DNA of 64,000 bases from Methanobacteriota archaeon (GTDB lineage Archaea > Halobacteriota > Methanosarcinia > Methanosarcinales > Methanosarcinaceae), in NCBI GenBank assembly GCA_023399215.1, contig JAEWQJ010000014.1, positions 50,657 to 114,656 of the forward strand, read 5' to 3'. Numbering within the stretch: the first letter of the stretch is position 1; every line of letters begins with the position of its first letter. Shown piece after piece: positions 8,666 to 18,809 of this stretch. The translations under genes and the position numbers were made by a program. Under the pieces are notes generated by a model. That model was given only the letters and a program-made list of their open reading frames with translations. It was not told where the DNA came from and searched no databases.

Positions 8666-9471
8666 GTTTAGCACCCTTTATTATTTCTGTAATCAATGGA
8701 ATAATCAGAAATTTCCAGTTTCAGAAATTTCCAACTTCAAAATTTCCAACTTCAAAATTTCAACCTTGAGATTTCCAGTTTAAATGTTTACAATTTGAAA
8801 AATTGAAATCCCTAAAAATTACGAAAAAATTAAAACAAAACCTGTTCAAAGTCCCTTCTTTAAACCTAAAATCTCAAACAAAAAGCTTAAATGACTCATA
8901 AATTGCTTTCTGTGTTCATTTTGTACTGAAAAGTCAATCTTATAATCAACCTCACTTCAAATTCCTTCTCTATACGTATAGACGTGCTGAATCAAAGAAA
9001 GGCGGAAAATAGAGCTATAAATGATAAACAAAAACCTGCGACAGAGATAATTTTTTCAAATGAGTATCTCCCTCAAACAATTATCTCCCTCAAATGATTA
9101 TCTCCCACAAACGATTTTTCTCTCTCAAACAGTTCTTTCCATAAAGCAATTTTCCCCTACTATTATCAGATATGGAGCTGTCCGTATAAAAAACTTTCAT
9201 TCCGCTTGAAATATGACTTGAAATATCTGTATGTCTAGATAATGGACCATATTAAAGGATTTGAGGATTAAAAAACAATAAAAAGTAAATATATGAATTT
9301 AAAATCACCTAAATTGAAAATAACTCTGTAACCTACTCGATTTTTACTTAGTAAGTAATCAGAAATATATAATATGGAAAAATTAAGTCTATTAGTTCTC
9401 AAATCAGCTATTTTAGAGGATCTTAGATCTTGTTAGTGTGGTATTTCTGGTTTAAAGGGGTGAAGTGACAG
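8666..9471. other. Spacer with short degenerate repeats
   Basis: Near 8709-8790 the phrase AATTTCCAACTTCAAA is repeated in varied forms, and near 9066-9135 TCTCCCTCAAACAATTA is repeated four times with changes. A likely ribosome-binding site for the next gene, GGGGTGA, is at 9457-9463. No coding sequence is seen. Confidence 0.55.
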
Positions 9472-12400
9472 GTGTGGGTAAGTAAATTAACCGTTTTTTT
9501 AGTGATTACTGTCTTTTTCATGAGTGCGGCTTATAGCCCTGCATCCGCCAGGGAGATTACAGTAGATAATAATGGCTCAGGTGCAAATTTCCGATCGATT
9601 CAGGAAGCAGTAAACAATTCGTCTTCAGGAGATACCGTTATCGTCATGCCTGGGACTTATAATGAAAATATAATTGTTAACGTTACTTCGCTGACTATCA
9701 GGTCAGAGTCGAAAAACTCTGAGGTACTGGTAAAATCCCCAGAAGAAAACAAAAGCATTTTCCTTATAACAGCTAATAACATAACTCTGAGCGGCTTCAA
9801 TATAACCGGAGCTAAGGGAAACTATACTTACTATCCATCTGGGATTTGCCTTAAGAATGCCAGAAACTGTAGAATTACAGGCAATACTATATTTGAAAAC
9901 TTTTTGGGAGTGTGCCTTGTTAATTCCGATTATAATACAATTTCGAAAAACTTCCTTTTCAACAGTTCTATTTCTCTAAAGGAAGACAGTAACATGAATA
10001 ATCTGAGAGACAATGCGCTTGAAGAAGGGCCCATTTCTCTGTCATACTCCAGTTATAACACAATCTCAGAAAACTCTCTCTTAAATGGTTCTATTTCGAT
10101 GGGTGAAAGCAGCAGGAATAACCTGACAAACAATACCATTGAAAAAGGCTCTATTCATCTGGCAGTATGGTGCTCGCTTAACCTGATATCTCAAAATAAG
10201 ATCTCAGACGGCTGGGGTGTAAGTATTGCCTGTTGCGGGGGAGGTGATAATATATCTGATAATGTGATTTCGAATTGCTCCACAGGGGTTTCTACATATG
10301 ATCACGGCATAGATGTTATTAACAATAGCATTATAGACTGTTACTGTGGGATAGATATCGCTCAGTCGCCTTCCAGAATTCATAATAATACAATCCTGAA
10401 CTGTAGCACTGGAATTACTGTGATGGACTCTAGTACTGATATATCAAATAACATAATAATCTCCAGTGCAAAATACGGGCTCTCTATTCCAGATCGGGAG
10501 TTTGGTGAACGAGTATATAACAACTACTTTAACAACACTGTAAACGTAAAGCTGGGAAATCATGATAAGTATACCTGGAACAGTTCACGTGTCTCAGGTA
10601 CTAATATTGTAGGCGGGCCATATTTGGGCGGCAATTATTGGGCAAATCCGAATGTAACAGGCTTTTCGGAAGTCTGTACGGATTCAGATGGAGATTGGAT
10701 TTGCGATTCACCTTACAATGTCAATGGAAGCGATTTCGATTATCTTCCTCTTGCATCTATATCCAGAACACAGAATCTACCTGTTGCAAACTTCAGTATC
10801 AATACCACACAGGGGCTTGCCCCTCTTTCAGTCCAGTTTACAGATTTTTCACAATATGCGCTTTTATGGAACTGGGACTTTGACAATGACGGAAAATCAG
10901 ACTCTACGGAAAAAGACCCGGTTCACGAGTATAAAGCCCCAGGAAATTATATTGTTAATCTGACAGTAAGCAACGCAAAAGGTACGGCCTCAAAAACTCA
11001 GGAAATTACTGCACAAGAGGTTAAGAGTCTTCCCGTAGCCGATTTCAGCGCCAATACCACGACCGGCCAGGCTCCTCTTTCTGTCCATTTTACCGATCTT
11101 TCGCAAAATATAGCAAAAAGAGCATGGGACTTCAATAATGATGGTATTACTGATTCTACAAACAAAACTGCAGTTTATATCTATACTTTTCCGGGAACCT
11201 ATATTGTTAACTTTACTGTAACCAACTCAATAGGAACTTTCTCAAAGTTATCTACGATAACAGTATTTCCTGTACAGCGTGTAGATGGGAAACTTATCCT
11301 TGCTGAATACCAGGTTACTACCAATAAGTCACAAAAGAGCCATCCTGTTATCTACAAGGACAGAATTGTGTGGTCGGACGATCGCAAAGGAAATCCTGAT
11401 ATCTATATGTATGATCTCTCCACTTCCAGGGAAACTCAAATAACCACCAGCGAATCATATGACTTTTCTGCTGACATCTATGATGATAGAATTGTATGGA
11501 CTGATCTTCGTAATGGAAACGGAGAAATTTACATGTACAATCTTTCTACTAAAAAGGAAACTCGGATCACTACTAATGGGTTTGCCTCGAATCCTAAAAT
11601 CTACGGAGATAGGATAGTCTGGGTAGATTACCGCAATGGCGACGTTAAAAACTTATCAAACTCCGATATCTACATGTACGATCTATCTACTCATAATGAA
11701 ACTCAAATTACCAGCAATATATCAGATGATTTAGATCCTGACATATATGGAGACAGGATAGTGTGGTGTGCCAAGCGCCATGAGTCTGAAAACTCAAATA
11801 TCTACATGCACGATCTTTCCACTTTAAAGGATACAAAGATAACCACAAATGAATCACGATATATGCATCCTGTAGTCTATGGTGATAGGATTATCTGGGA
11901 AGATTACCTTGATGGTGAAAAAAGGAGCATATACATGTATAATCTCTCCACTTCTACAGAAACCCAGATTGCTACCAATACATTAGACTATGTTTGGCCT
12001 GCTATTTATGAGAATAGAATCGTGTGGGCAGATTATCGTAATGGTGAAACAGCTATCTATATGTATGATCTCTCCACTCAGAAGGAAATAAAGATAACCA
12101 CCGATAAATCATACCTGGGAGAGCCCGCCATCTATGAAAACAAGATTGTATGGAGTGATAGCCGCAGTGGATATCCCGATATCTACATGTGCATTATTTC
12201 GAAAGAGGAACAAAAACCAATACAACCTGTTGCAGACTTTTCTGCATCGCCTACTTTTGGAACAGCTCCGTTAAAAGTATTGTTTTCCGACAATAGTACA
12301 GGTGCACCAACTTCCTGGCTCTGGGACTTTGGAGATGGTATTAATTCAAAACATGCTTTGAATGCAACTCATACATTTACTGAACCAGGAAAATATAATA

Positions 12401-12480
12401 TAAGCCTTATAGTGATGAATGAAAATGGCAGTAACACTAAACTCATACCTGAGTACATCACGGTCTCCGAAAGTAAATGA
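9472..12480 (+). CDS. Secreted surface protein with NosD beta-helix, PKD domains and TolB-like propeller
   Basis: This 1002-residue protein has a signal peptide ending SPASA (about residue 27). Residues 35-430 form a NosD/CASH-type parallel beta-helix with many N-N-x-I and ITGN turns. Two PKD domains follow (about 440-525 and 525-605; AxFSxNTTxGxAPLSVxFTD). Seven or more propeller repeats of the form YxDRIVWxDxRNGxxxIYMYDLSTxxETxIT cover residues 620-915, and a third PKD domain closes the protein. Many N-x-S/T sequons suggest S-layer-type glycosylation. The GTG start at 9472 has GGGGTGA upstream. There is no evident C-terminal anchor. The propeller motif recurs in the proteins at 49573 and 50920, so these are paralogous surface proteins, possibly binding polysaccharide or mediating cell contact. 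Confidence 0.88.
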   Translation: MWVSKLTVFLVITVFFMSAAYSPASAREITVDNNGSGANFRSIQEAVNNSSSGDTVIVMPGTYNENIIVNVTSLTIRSESKNSEVLVKSPEENKSIFLITANNITLSGFNITGAKGNYTYYPSGICLKNARNCRITGNTIFENFLGVCLVNSDYNTISKNFLFNSSISLKEDSNMNNLRDNALEEGPISLSYSSYNTISENSLLNGSISMGESSRNNLTNNTIEKGSIHLAVWCSLNLISQNKISDGWGVSIACCGGGDNISDNVISNCSTGVSTYDHGIDVINNSIIDCYCGIDIAQSPSRIHNNTILNCSTGITVMDSSTDISNNIIISSAKYGLSIPDREFGERVYNNYFNNTVNVKLGNHDKYTWNSSRVSGTNIVGGPYLGGNYWANPNVTGFSEVCTDSDGDWICDSPYNVNGSDFDYLPLASISRTQNLPVANFSINTTQGLAPLSVQFTDFSQYALLWNWDFDNDGKSDSTEKDPVHEYKAPGNYIVNLTVSNAKGTASKTQEITAQEVKSLPVADFSANTTTGQAPLSVHFTDLSQNIAKRAWDFNNDGITDSTNKTAVYIYTFPGTYIVNFTVTNSIGTFSKLSTITVFPVQRVDGKLILAEYQVTTNKSQKSHPVIYKDRIVWSDDRKGNPDIYMYDLSTSRETQITTSESYDFSADIYDDRIVWTDLRNGNGEIYMYNLSTKKETRITTNGFASNPKIYGDRIVWVDYRNGDVKNLSNSDIYMYDLSTHNETQITSNISDDLDPDIYGDRIVWCAKRHESENSNIYMHDLSTLKDTKITTNESRYMHPVVYGDRIIWEDYLDGEKRSIYMYNLSTSTETQIATNTLDYVWPAIYENRIVWADYRNGETAIYMYDLSTQKEIKITTDKSYLGEPAIYENKIVWSDSRSGYPDIYMCIISKEEQKPIQPVADFSASPTFGTAPLKVLFSDNSTGAPTSWLWDFGDGINSKHALNATHTFTEPGKYNISLIVMNENGSNTKLIPEYITVSESK

Positions 12481-13172
12481 ACATTTTAAATTGAAAAACC
12501 AGGTTACTCTTTATTAATTAGTGACATTTTAACAAGCTTGTAGCTTGGCAAGTTATTTGATGTCTATTAAAGTGGGGAAAAATAAACCGCCGTTGACAGG
12601 AAAAACTGGACTGTAATAAAATCCCAAAGGGTCACAATGATCGATGTATCAAAGATGGAAAGGTGCTACCACGGTAATCTAACCTGGAAACTTAATCACA
12701 TAGCCAGTGCATTTTGATTTATTTTAGGAAGGAAAACCAGAAGTTTATCTTCGGAATGAAGGGGGTACATACTTTAAATTGCGAAAATGAAAGAATTTCA
12801 GGACAAATATGCTCGTAGGGACATTTTTGCAAAAATTGTAGCGAAAGGAGTGGATATATCAGCTGCTTCAGTAAGTTGAATGCAAATAATGCATAGGGAT
12901 TAAAAAGAAGTAATATTACTTTAATTTCTTTTTTGAGCTTATTACTATATGTTACAATTAGAGGATATATAAGTCTAAATTCGACATTAATTAATTTAGT
13001 TTAAACTTAAATAATTTTGAAATTGTAAAATCTTTTATATATATCATTGAATGCAGATTAAGACAGATGCTTATATAAAATACTTCCGGCCAAATTATCT
13101 AACTGTCAATATCAAGTAATAAGCTCATATCGAAATTAGTTCGAAAATCGAATTGTTAGATAGAATGGACAG
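12481..13172. other. Spacer with no firm gene
   Basis: An ATG at 12787 opens a 30-codon frame (MKEFQDKYARRDIF...) ending at 12879 that looks mildly coding but lacks a good ribosome-binding site. The rest is AT-rich. Confidence 0.4.
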
Positions 13173-13186
13173 AAAACTTATAAATA
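13173..13186 (+). promoter_or_regulatory. Predicted BRE/TATA promoter
   Basis: AAAACTTATAAATA matches the archaeal BRE plus TATA pattern. Transcription would start about 25 bases downstream, near 13205-13212, which is at the left arm of the first leader hairpin. Confidence 0.6.
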
Positions 13187-13201
13187 GTCAGGTATGAGGA
13201 A

Positions 13202-13328
13202 TTTATGGAGTTCAAAAGTACTTTCCAGATCACCCGAACTCCATAAAGTATGCCCTAAGAGGCACAAGTAAGTTAGCTTTGCTTTTATTTAAGCTTGCCT
13301 GATTCTGCCTCCTAGGGTAATAAGGAGG
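13202..13328 (+). promoter_or_regulatory. Structured 5' leader with two hairpins and an anti-Shine-Dalgarno arm
   Basis: Hairpin 1 is a perfect 12-bp stem: TTTATGGAGTTC (13202-13213) with GAACTCCATAAA (13236-13247). Hairpin 2 pairs CCCTAAGAGGCA (13253-13264) with TGCCTCCTAGGG (13306-13317), with one mismatch. The right arm of hairpin 2 contains CCTCCT (13308-13313), which is exactly complementary to the Shine-Dalgarno AGGAGG (13323-13328) of the following reading frame. The two pairings exclude each other, which is the geometry of a translational RNA switch. No ligand class is recognised. Confidence 0.55.
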
Positions 13329-13334
13329 ATAAAT

Positions 13335-13439
13335 ATGAAACGTAATAGAATTGGAATAAGTATACTTGTTTTGGTAATGCTGATTGGTATGGCGTTGATA
13401 CCGGCCGCAGGTGCACAGAAATTAACCGTATATATGTGA
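13335..13439 (+). CDS. 34-residue signal-peptide-like leader ORF
   Basis: An ATG with an ideal AGGAGG site seven bases upstream opens a 34-codon frame: a basic start (MKRNR), a hydrophobic core of Ile/Leu/Val/Met, and a signal-peptidase-type end IPAAGAQ followed by only seven more residues. The stop overlaps a terminator-like hairpin. It may be a true leader peptide or microprotein, or the surviving signal peptide of a secreted protein gene that lost its body. The exceptionally good ribosome-binding site and the structured leader argue that translation is still under selection. The downstream gene encodes a UPF0228 protein. Confidence 0.55.
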   Translation: MKRNRIGISILVLVMLIGMALIPAAGAQKLTVYM

Positions 13440-13464
13440 GGAGTTAAAACTCCTCATCTTTTTT
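13437..13464 (+). terminator. Intrinsic terminator or attenuator hairpin
   Basis: TGAGGAGTT (13437-13445) and AACTCCTCA (13448-13456) form a 9-bp stem with a 2-base loop, followed by TCTTTTTT. It begins at the stop codon of the 34-codon frame and lies 10-38 bases before the UPF0228 start, so readthrough here would govern the next gene unless that gene has its own promoter. Confidence 0.65.
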
Positions 13465-13474
13465 GGTGGTTGGT

Positions 13475-14035
13475 ATGAGAAAAATAAATGGGAAGATTGC
13501 TATTTTTATTTTTCTTCTAACTCTCGTAACGATTGTGGGATTATTTATAAAAGCTCCAATTAATAAAAACACTCTAAAGGATGCCGAAACTCCAGTTAAA
13601 GAATTACAAGTAAGTGGCTTAGTTATCGAATTTGAAGAAGGAGTTACCGAACCAGAAGTTAAAGCTATTCTTGAAAATTATAACTTGACCATGTATAGGC
13701 TGGATTACAATGTGGAAGACATCGCAGATAAATACTATATAGAAGTAGAAAATAACGAAAATATCGTTATAGGAGACGAATTTAAATCTGCTCCTGATAA
13801 AAAAAAGAGAGACTACTATATAATTTCTTTATCCGAACAAGCTATAGAGAATAAAAGCTTTCTTGAAATGCTGGATAAAAATAATCTTCAGATTAAAAAT
13901 TTCGTCTGGTGTGAACTTCATTTCGGAAATGGATCTATGAATTGGATTCCAGAGAAGGACGCAATTAAAATAAAAAATGAGCTTGAAATGAATGAGACAG
14001 TTTTGAACGTATTCCTTAACTATATAGAGGGGTAA
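13475..14035 (+). CDS. UPF0228 family protein
   Basis: The protein resembles the Methanosarcina UPF0228 family (function unknown). The roughly 186-residue sequence begins with a basic N-terminus and one hydrophobic segment (about residues 7-24) that could be a signal anchor, followed by a soluble domain with the stretch VSGLVIEFEEGVTEPEVKAI, repeated aromatic/acidic strands, and an FVWCELHFGNGS segment near the C-terminus. I prefer the ATG at 13475, which has GGTGG a few bases upstream, over an in-frame TTG at 13463. It lies directly after a terminator-like hairpin and a 34-codon leader ORF, suggesting regulated readthrough. A location at the outer face of the membrane is inferred. Confidence 0.8.
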   Translation: MRKINGKIAIFIFLLTLVTIVGLFIKAPINKNTLKDAETPVKELQVSGLVIEFEEGVTEPEVKAILENYNLTMYRLDYNVEDIADKYYIEVENNENIVIGDEFKSAPDKKKRDYYIISLSEQAIENKSFLEMLDKNNLQIKNFVWCELHFGNGSMNWIPEKDAIKIKNELEMNETVLNVFLNYIEG

Positions 14036-14204
14036 AAAACATACAGAATTATTTGATTTTTAAAATGAAAATAGAGAATGCAATTGGCTAAGGAAATCGG
14101 GTTTATCGAAATCTCCTTATTTATAGGGCGCTGGTATGAACGAAATCCATGAGAGAATCGCTGATGTTGTTGCTTTTTGATGAGTCCATAAGTTGGGGTT
14201 TAAA

Positions 14205-15662
14205 ATGGAAGAAATAACATGTGATAAAATAAATCGAGAGCATACTCTCATAAGAGTTTTGGGAATAATTTCACTTACGATTTTAATATTGGCTGGTGTA
14301 GCAGGTGCAGCTCCATTTGCATATGTGACAAATCTGGGAGATTATAATCAGAGAGGTTATTATTACGATACGAATTATAATGGTGCTATCCCGACTCCTA
14401 GTGTCGCTGTAATTGACACAGCAACTAACAATCTTAAAGCCGTTGTGCCTCTCGGCGATGGGTGGCCTATAGGAGTTGCAGTCAGTCCTGATGGAAAAAA
14501 AGTATATGTAGCGTCCGCAACTATAGACGACGCCTGCATTGTTTATGTAATTGACACAGCCGCAAATACGGTCAATACCAAAGTGAATATCAGAAGTAGT
14601 TATCCTTCGGAAATTACATTTAATCCTGCAGGAACAAGAGTTTATGTGACGAAGCAGCGTGACAACACCGATATCTCTGTAATTAACACAGCAACAAACA
14701 CCTTAATGGCACCGATTATTGTGGGGCCGAGTACTTACAATGTTGCATTTACACCGGATGGAAAAAAAATCTATGCTGCAAACAGTCACAACAACACTAT
14801 TTACGTAATTGATGCGGTTACAAACAAAGTTACAGCCGATGTACCTGTAGGAAACAATCCTTATGAAGTTGTAGTCACACCGGACGGAAAAAAGGTATAC
14901 GTACCTAACTATAACAGCAGCACTGTATCTGTAATTGACACAGCCACTGATAATGTCACAGCGACCGTGCCTGTAGGATATTCACCTTATCATGTTGCGG
15001 TTACTTCTGATGGAAACAAAGTATATGTGGCTAACAACAACACTGTCTCTGTAATTGATACAGCCACGGATACTGTAATAGCCACCGTGCCTGTAGGAAC
15101 TTTTTCTCGTGAAATTGTAATCAGTCCAGATGGAAGTAAGGTATATTTAGGAAACTTCTACAATAATAGTGTCACCGTAATTAATACAAAAACAAACACT
15201 GTCATGGCAACAGTGCCTGTAGGAGAATGGCCCATAGGAATTGCAGTCACACCGGACGGAAAAAAGGTATATGTGGCAAACGCTGACAGCGACAATGTCT
15301 CAGTGATTGACACGGCTACAAACAAAGTTACAGCTACGGTGAATGCAGGAATCTATCCTACTGGAGTTGTAATTGTGCCTCTTAAGGATTCTAATATGAC
15401 CGATCAAAGCACAAAAACAATCTCCAATGCAACTGAAGATATAGGAGTTGAAGAAGCTAACTTATCATCATCTGAAGAAAAAAAAGCCATAAAATTCAAT
15501 AATTCAAACAATAATAGTTACAATGATACTAATAACTCTGAATCTGGTAATGGTAGTAGCCCGAGTGAAAATGATTCGAGCAAAAATAACTCTACTCCAG
15601 GCTTTAGTTTATTGGGAGGCTTGATCTGTCTTCATGGAGTGTGGAAGTTCAGGAAGAAGTAA
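14205..15662 (+). CDS. Secreted YVTN beta-propeller surface protein
   Basis: This S-layer-associated protein contains seven or so YVTN-family repeats of about 42 residues (VAVTPDGKKVYVAN...VSVIDTATNxVTATVPVG) forming one propeller over about residues 30-390. A hydrophobic N-terminal segment ending VAGAAPFAYV serves as signal peptide. The C-terminus is a Ser/Asn-rich linker followed by PGFSLLGGLICL, a hydrophobic stretch and the basic end KFRKK, the layout of a PGF-CTERM-type archaeosortase signal. I start at the ATG at 14205, which has GGGG eight bases before, not the TTG at 14193. The stop lies 35 bases from the 3' end of the convergent helicase gene. Its ligand is unknown. Confidence 0.87.
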   Translation: MEEITCDKINREHTLIRVLGIISLTILILAGVAGAAPFAYVTNLGDYNQRGYYYDTNYNGAIPTPSVAVIDTATNNLKAVVPLGDGWPIGVAVSPDGKKVYVASATIDDACIVYVIDTAANTVNTKVNIRSSYPSEITFNPAGTRVYVTKQRDNTDISVINTATNTLMAPIIVGPSTYNVAFTPDGKKIYAANSHNNTIYVIDAVTNKVTADVPVGNNPYEVVVTPDGKKVYVPNYNSSTVSVIDTATDNVTATVPVGYSPYHVAVTSDGNKVYVANNNTVSVIDTATDTVIATVPVGTFSREIVISPDGSKVYLGNFYNNSVTVINTKTNTVMATVPVGEWPIGIAVTPDGKKVYVANADSDNVSVIDTATNKVTATVNAGIYPTGVVIVPLKDSNMTDQSTKTISNATEDIGVEEANLSSSEEKKAIKFNNSNNNSYNDTNNSESGNGSSPSENDSSKNNSTPGFSLLGGLICLHGVWKFRKK

Positions 15663-15696
15663 GTAATATAGGGCTTGGATTGCCAGACCCCTTTTT

Positions 15697-18435
15697 TCAG
15701 GTCACTTTCCTGATAATCAATTTCTTAACAATCTTTTTTTCATTTTTTTCGTTATCAGTTTCGCTTCCTTCTTTTTCTGAAACTTCAATCCAGAGCCGGA
15801 AGTTAAAATCATTGCCAGCTCCAAGGTCTCGAATGCAGATTTCAAGAGGCTTCTCCCTTGCAGGTTCTTTTTTTCCTCTTAACTTCTGGTGAAAAGTTTT
15901 TGCGGCAGCTTTTTCGGGGGAAGGGGCAGAGATTACTCCAATCATTCCTCCATTTTCGTCTGTAGCAATGAAGGTTTTTTCTTTTTTCTCCTGCGCTGCT
16001 GGAATTTCCTGTTTTATGGTTTCCCGCCTGAGCTGACGCCTGACCCTGCTCAGAGCGTCTTCTGTGCTTTTTCTTTCAGGAGCGGGTCTTGAGGCTCTAA
16101 CTTCGGATAGGTGTTTTTCTTTTCTCTCCGGCGGAATATAGGGAGCTTTTCCAAGAAGTTCGTGCAGGAGCATGATTGCAGCATGTTTATCAAGGGGTTC
16201 GTTATTGTTTCCACACTTTGGGGACTGAATACAGCTAGGGCAGCCACTTTCACATGGACAGCTCTCTATTGCTTTTAAGGTGCCATCAAGCACCTCTTCT
16301 ATAAGGTCGTAACCTTTTTCGGCGTACCCTACACCACCCTTATGACCGTCATAAATGAATATCCCGCTTTTACCTCCAAGGTCAGGATGAGACGGTGTGG
16401 AAACTCCGCCTACATCGCTCCTGTCCACAAGCAGGTGAAGAGGATACATTGAAATCATCGCGTGCTCTATAGCATGGATCCCGCCTGCAAAATCCAGTTT
16501 ATGCTCTCCTACAAGCTCCTGCAGCCTGTCCGGAAGCTTGAGCCAGAGAGCCATTGTCTGGAGGCTGACCGGAGGCATCTCAAGGGAATGAGCACTCATT
16601 ACATCATTGCTCTGGGTCTGGATTTTCCTATACCCTATAACTCTATCCGTTACCTCAACTTCCCCAAGCCCGACTTCGACCTCCGAAGCGTGCAAAAGCG
16701 GCTTTACAGCATAGGTCTCCTGCACAAGCACGGACGAGTCAATCATGGGTTTCGTATAATAGGTATCATGTGTTTTTATGGCATGGATTTCCTTCTTTTC
16801 GTGGTCGATCCTGTTTATATAGTAGGATTCTCCCCTGTGCATATAAACCGCCCCTGGATGGCATTCCCTGAATGCAAGGGTTTCCTCAATATTTTTTTCA
16901 ATTGGAAAGCGCTTTTCCCCTTCAAAAGCAAGGAGAGAGTAAGTATTATCATCGATTCCCCGAAGAGAAACGTGTTTGTACGGAAACGGGTCCGTTGAAT
17001 ATTTCAGGTCGTCACCTGCAAGCAGGCCTTCGGCTTCCAGAAGTTCCACAACTCTTGGATATCCTTTACCAAAGAATTTCTCATCTGACGCCTGCAGAGG
17101 AATCTCCTTTGCGGCACAGAGCAGGTGCCCTGCAAGGATATACGGATTTTTGGGGTTAAGCACCGCATTTTCACTGCTTCGTGTAAAAAAGTCGGCTGGG
17201 TTTCTCATATAATACTGGTCAAGGGCGTTTGTGCCTGCAACAAGGATAACAAGGCTTTCGTTTCCGCTCCTGCCTGCCCTGCCTGCCTGTTGCCTGGCAC
17301 TCATTACTGTTCCTGGATAGCCGTCAAGAATACAGGCATCAAGCCCTCCTATGTCTATCCCGAGTTCGAGAGCATTTGTGGAAATAACCCCTCGAATCTC
17401 TCCTGAATTCATTTTCTTTTCAATTTCTTCCCTTTCTCGATCAAAGTAACCGCTCCTGTACGAGCAGATGGCAGGAGAGAGATTTCTGCTCCTCAATAGC
17501 TCCCTGCAGCTTTTATACATCCTCTCAACTCCCTGCCTGGACCGAGTAAAAGCCAGAGTCTGAAGACCTGCCTGCACAGCTTTTGAAAAAAGCGAGGAAG
17601 CTTCGGAAAAACTGCTTCTCCTCAGTGTACATCCCTTATTATTCAGATAAAGTGGAGGGTTCCAGAAGACGAATTGCTGGCTGCCCTGAAAAGAGCCATT
17701 ATTATCAATAACTGATACTTTTCTCCCGATAAGAGTTTCTGTATGGTCTTCCGGATTTCCGATGGTTGCAGAACAGCAGATGAACTGTGGAGACGCTCCA
17801 TAGTACTCAGCCACACGCAAAAGCCTCCTGAGCAGGTTTGCCATATTGCTGCCAATAACTCCCCGGTAGTAATGGCTCTCGTCAACAACTATGAACCTGA
17901 GGTTTGAAAAAAAGCGCCTCCATAGATGATGCCACGCAAGAAAACTCATGTGAATCATTTCAGGGTTTGTTAAGATCACATTGGTTTGTCCTTCTCTCAC
18001 CTTCCTTTTCTCGGCTTCTGAAAGGGCGCCTGTATAACGGGCTATGCCTGCACCTAATTTCAGCTTCTCTTCAAATTCCAGAAAGGACTTTAACTGGTCA
18101 TTTACAAGCGCATTTAAAGGGGAGATATAAAGGGCAGTTGCTTCAGGTTCATTGAGAATAGTTTCGAAAATAGGAATCATGTAAGTAAGGGACTTTCCAC
18201 TTGCCGTGGTTGTGCAGAGTACAATGTCCTTTCCTTCCCTGATTTTTTCTATAGCCTCAGCCTGGTGCACATACAGATCTTCTATTCCGATGCCTGAAAG
18301 AGCTGCTTTTACCTGAGGTTTAAGGGGAAGAGGAGCATACAGAGCTTCCCTTGCAGGAATTCTCTCATTATGAACGATCTGGTTTTCATAGCGGCTGGAA
18401 GCTTTTATCTGATCTAAAAAGTGAGAAATGTCCAT
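15697..18435 (-). CDS. DEAD/DEAH-box helicase with DUF1998 zinc domain (MrfA/YprA-like)
   Basis: The 912-residue protein is a superfamily 2 helicase. It has a Q-motif region (VHQAEAI, about 56-62), Walker A TTTASGKS (75-82), a DESH Walker B near residue 190, and motif VI QQAGRAGR near 385, which together make the two RecA domains. The C-terminal DUF1998/MZB-type domain ends with the four-cysteine cluster CPCESGCPSCIQSPKCG near residue 760. B. subtilis MrfA, a family member, unwinds DNA during repair of mitomycin adducts; a DNA repair role here is by family. A charged tail of about 120 residues with RAPE and EKKEK segments follows and is less conserved. GGTG lies upstream of the ATG at 18435. 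Confidence 0.9.
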   Translation of the reverse strand: MDISHFLDQIKASSRYENQIVHNERIPAREALYAPLPLKPQVKAALSGIGIEDLYVHQAEAIEKIREGKDIVLCTTTASGKSLTYMIPIFETILNEPEATALYISPLNALVNDQLKSFLEFEEKLKLGAGIARYTGALSEAEKRKVREGQTNVILTNPEMIHMSFLAWHHLWRRFFSNLRFIVVDESHYYRGVIGSNMANLLRRLLRVAEYYGASPQFICCSATIGNPEDHTETLIGRKVSVIDNNGSFQGSQQFVFWNPPLYLNNKGCTLRRSSFSEASSLFSKAVQAGLQTLAFTRSRQGVERMYKSCRELLRSRNLSPAICSYRSGYFDREREEIEKKMNSGEIRGVISTNALELGIDIGGLDACILDGYPGTVMSARQQAGRAGRSGNESLVILVAGTNALDQYYMRNPADFFTRSSENAVLNPKNPYILAGHLLCAAKEIPLQASDEKFFGKGYPRVVELLEAEGLLAGDDLKYSTDPFPYKHVSLRGIDDNTYSLLAFEGEKRFPIEKNIEETLAFRECHPGAVYMHRGESYYINRIDHEKKEIHAIKTHDTYYTKPMIDSSVLVQETYAVKPLLHASEVEVGLGEVEVTDRVIGYRKIQTQSNDVMSAHSLEMPPVSLQTMALWLKLPDRLQELVGEHKLDFAGGIHAIEHAMISMYPLHLLVDRSDVGGVSTPSHPDLGGKSGIFIYDGHKGGVGYAEKGYDLIEEVLDGTLKAIESCPCESGCPSCIQSPKCGNNNEPLDKHAAIMLLHELLGKAPYIPPERKEKHLSEVRASRPAPERKSTEDALSRVRRQLRRETIKQEIPAAQEKKEKTFIATDENGGMIGVISAPSPEKAAAKTFHQKLRGKKEPAREKPLEICIRDLGAGNDFNFRLWIEVSEKEGSETDNEKNEKKIVKKLIIRKVT

Positions 18436-18585
18436 TTTTTCGGCACCGTTTTATTTTCTGTCCGGGAAATGTTATTTTTATACTATTTTGCTTTTTTCTT
18501 TCCTATTTTTTCGGCTACTCAACATTCTACAATTCCCTGAACAAGAAAATGCAAGAAACTTTCTGCACAGCTTTATTATGCCTTT

Positions 18586-18760
18586 CACATTTTTTTCTGT
18601 GGTCTTTTATGTCTATTTTTGTACTTCTTACATTTTTTTGCTGTAGCCTTTCATATCTATTTCTGTACTTTTCGCATCTATTTCTGTATCTTCTATATCT
18701 TTCTGCGCTTTTCATGTCTATTTCTGTAGCTTTCACATCTTTTTCTACACGTTTCTCTAT
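18586..18760. repeat. Degenerate ~24-bp tandem repeat
   Basis: Variants of TCTATTTCTGTAGCTTTCAC repeat about seven times between the divergently read helicase promoter region and the DUF2207 gene. Read on the minus strand it yields a frame rich in Arg, Tyr and Lys, which I treat as a by-product of the repeat. Confidence 0.6.
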
Positions 18761-18809
18761 GATCGGACAGTCTACTGTCCTTTTATTCAAAGTTCTTACT
18801 GGCACGTTT

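Noticed and set aside
18527..18805. Minus-strand Arg/Tyr/Lys-rich frame next to the DUF2207 gene
   Set aside because: Product of a degenerate ~24-bp DNA repeat; no start site and no conserved domain.
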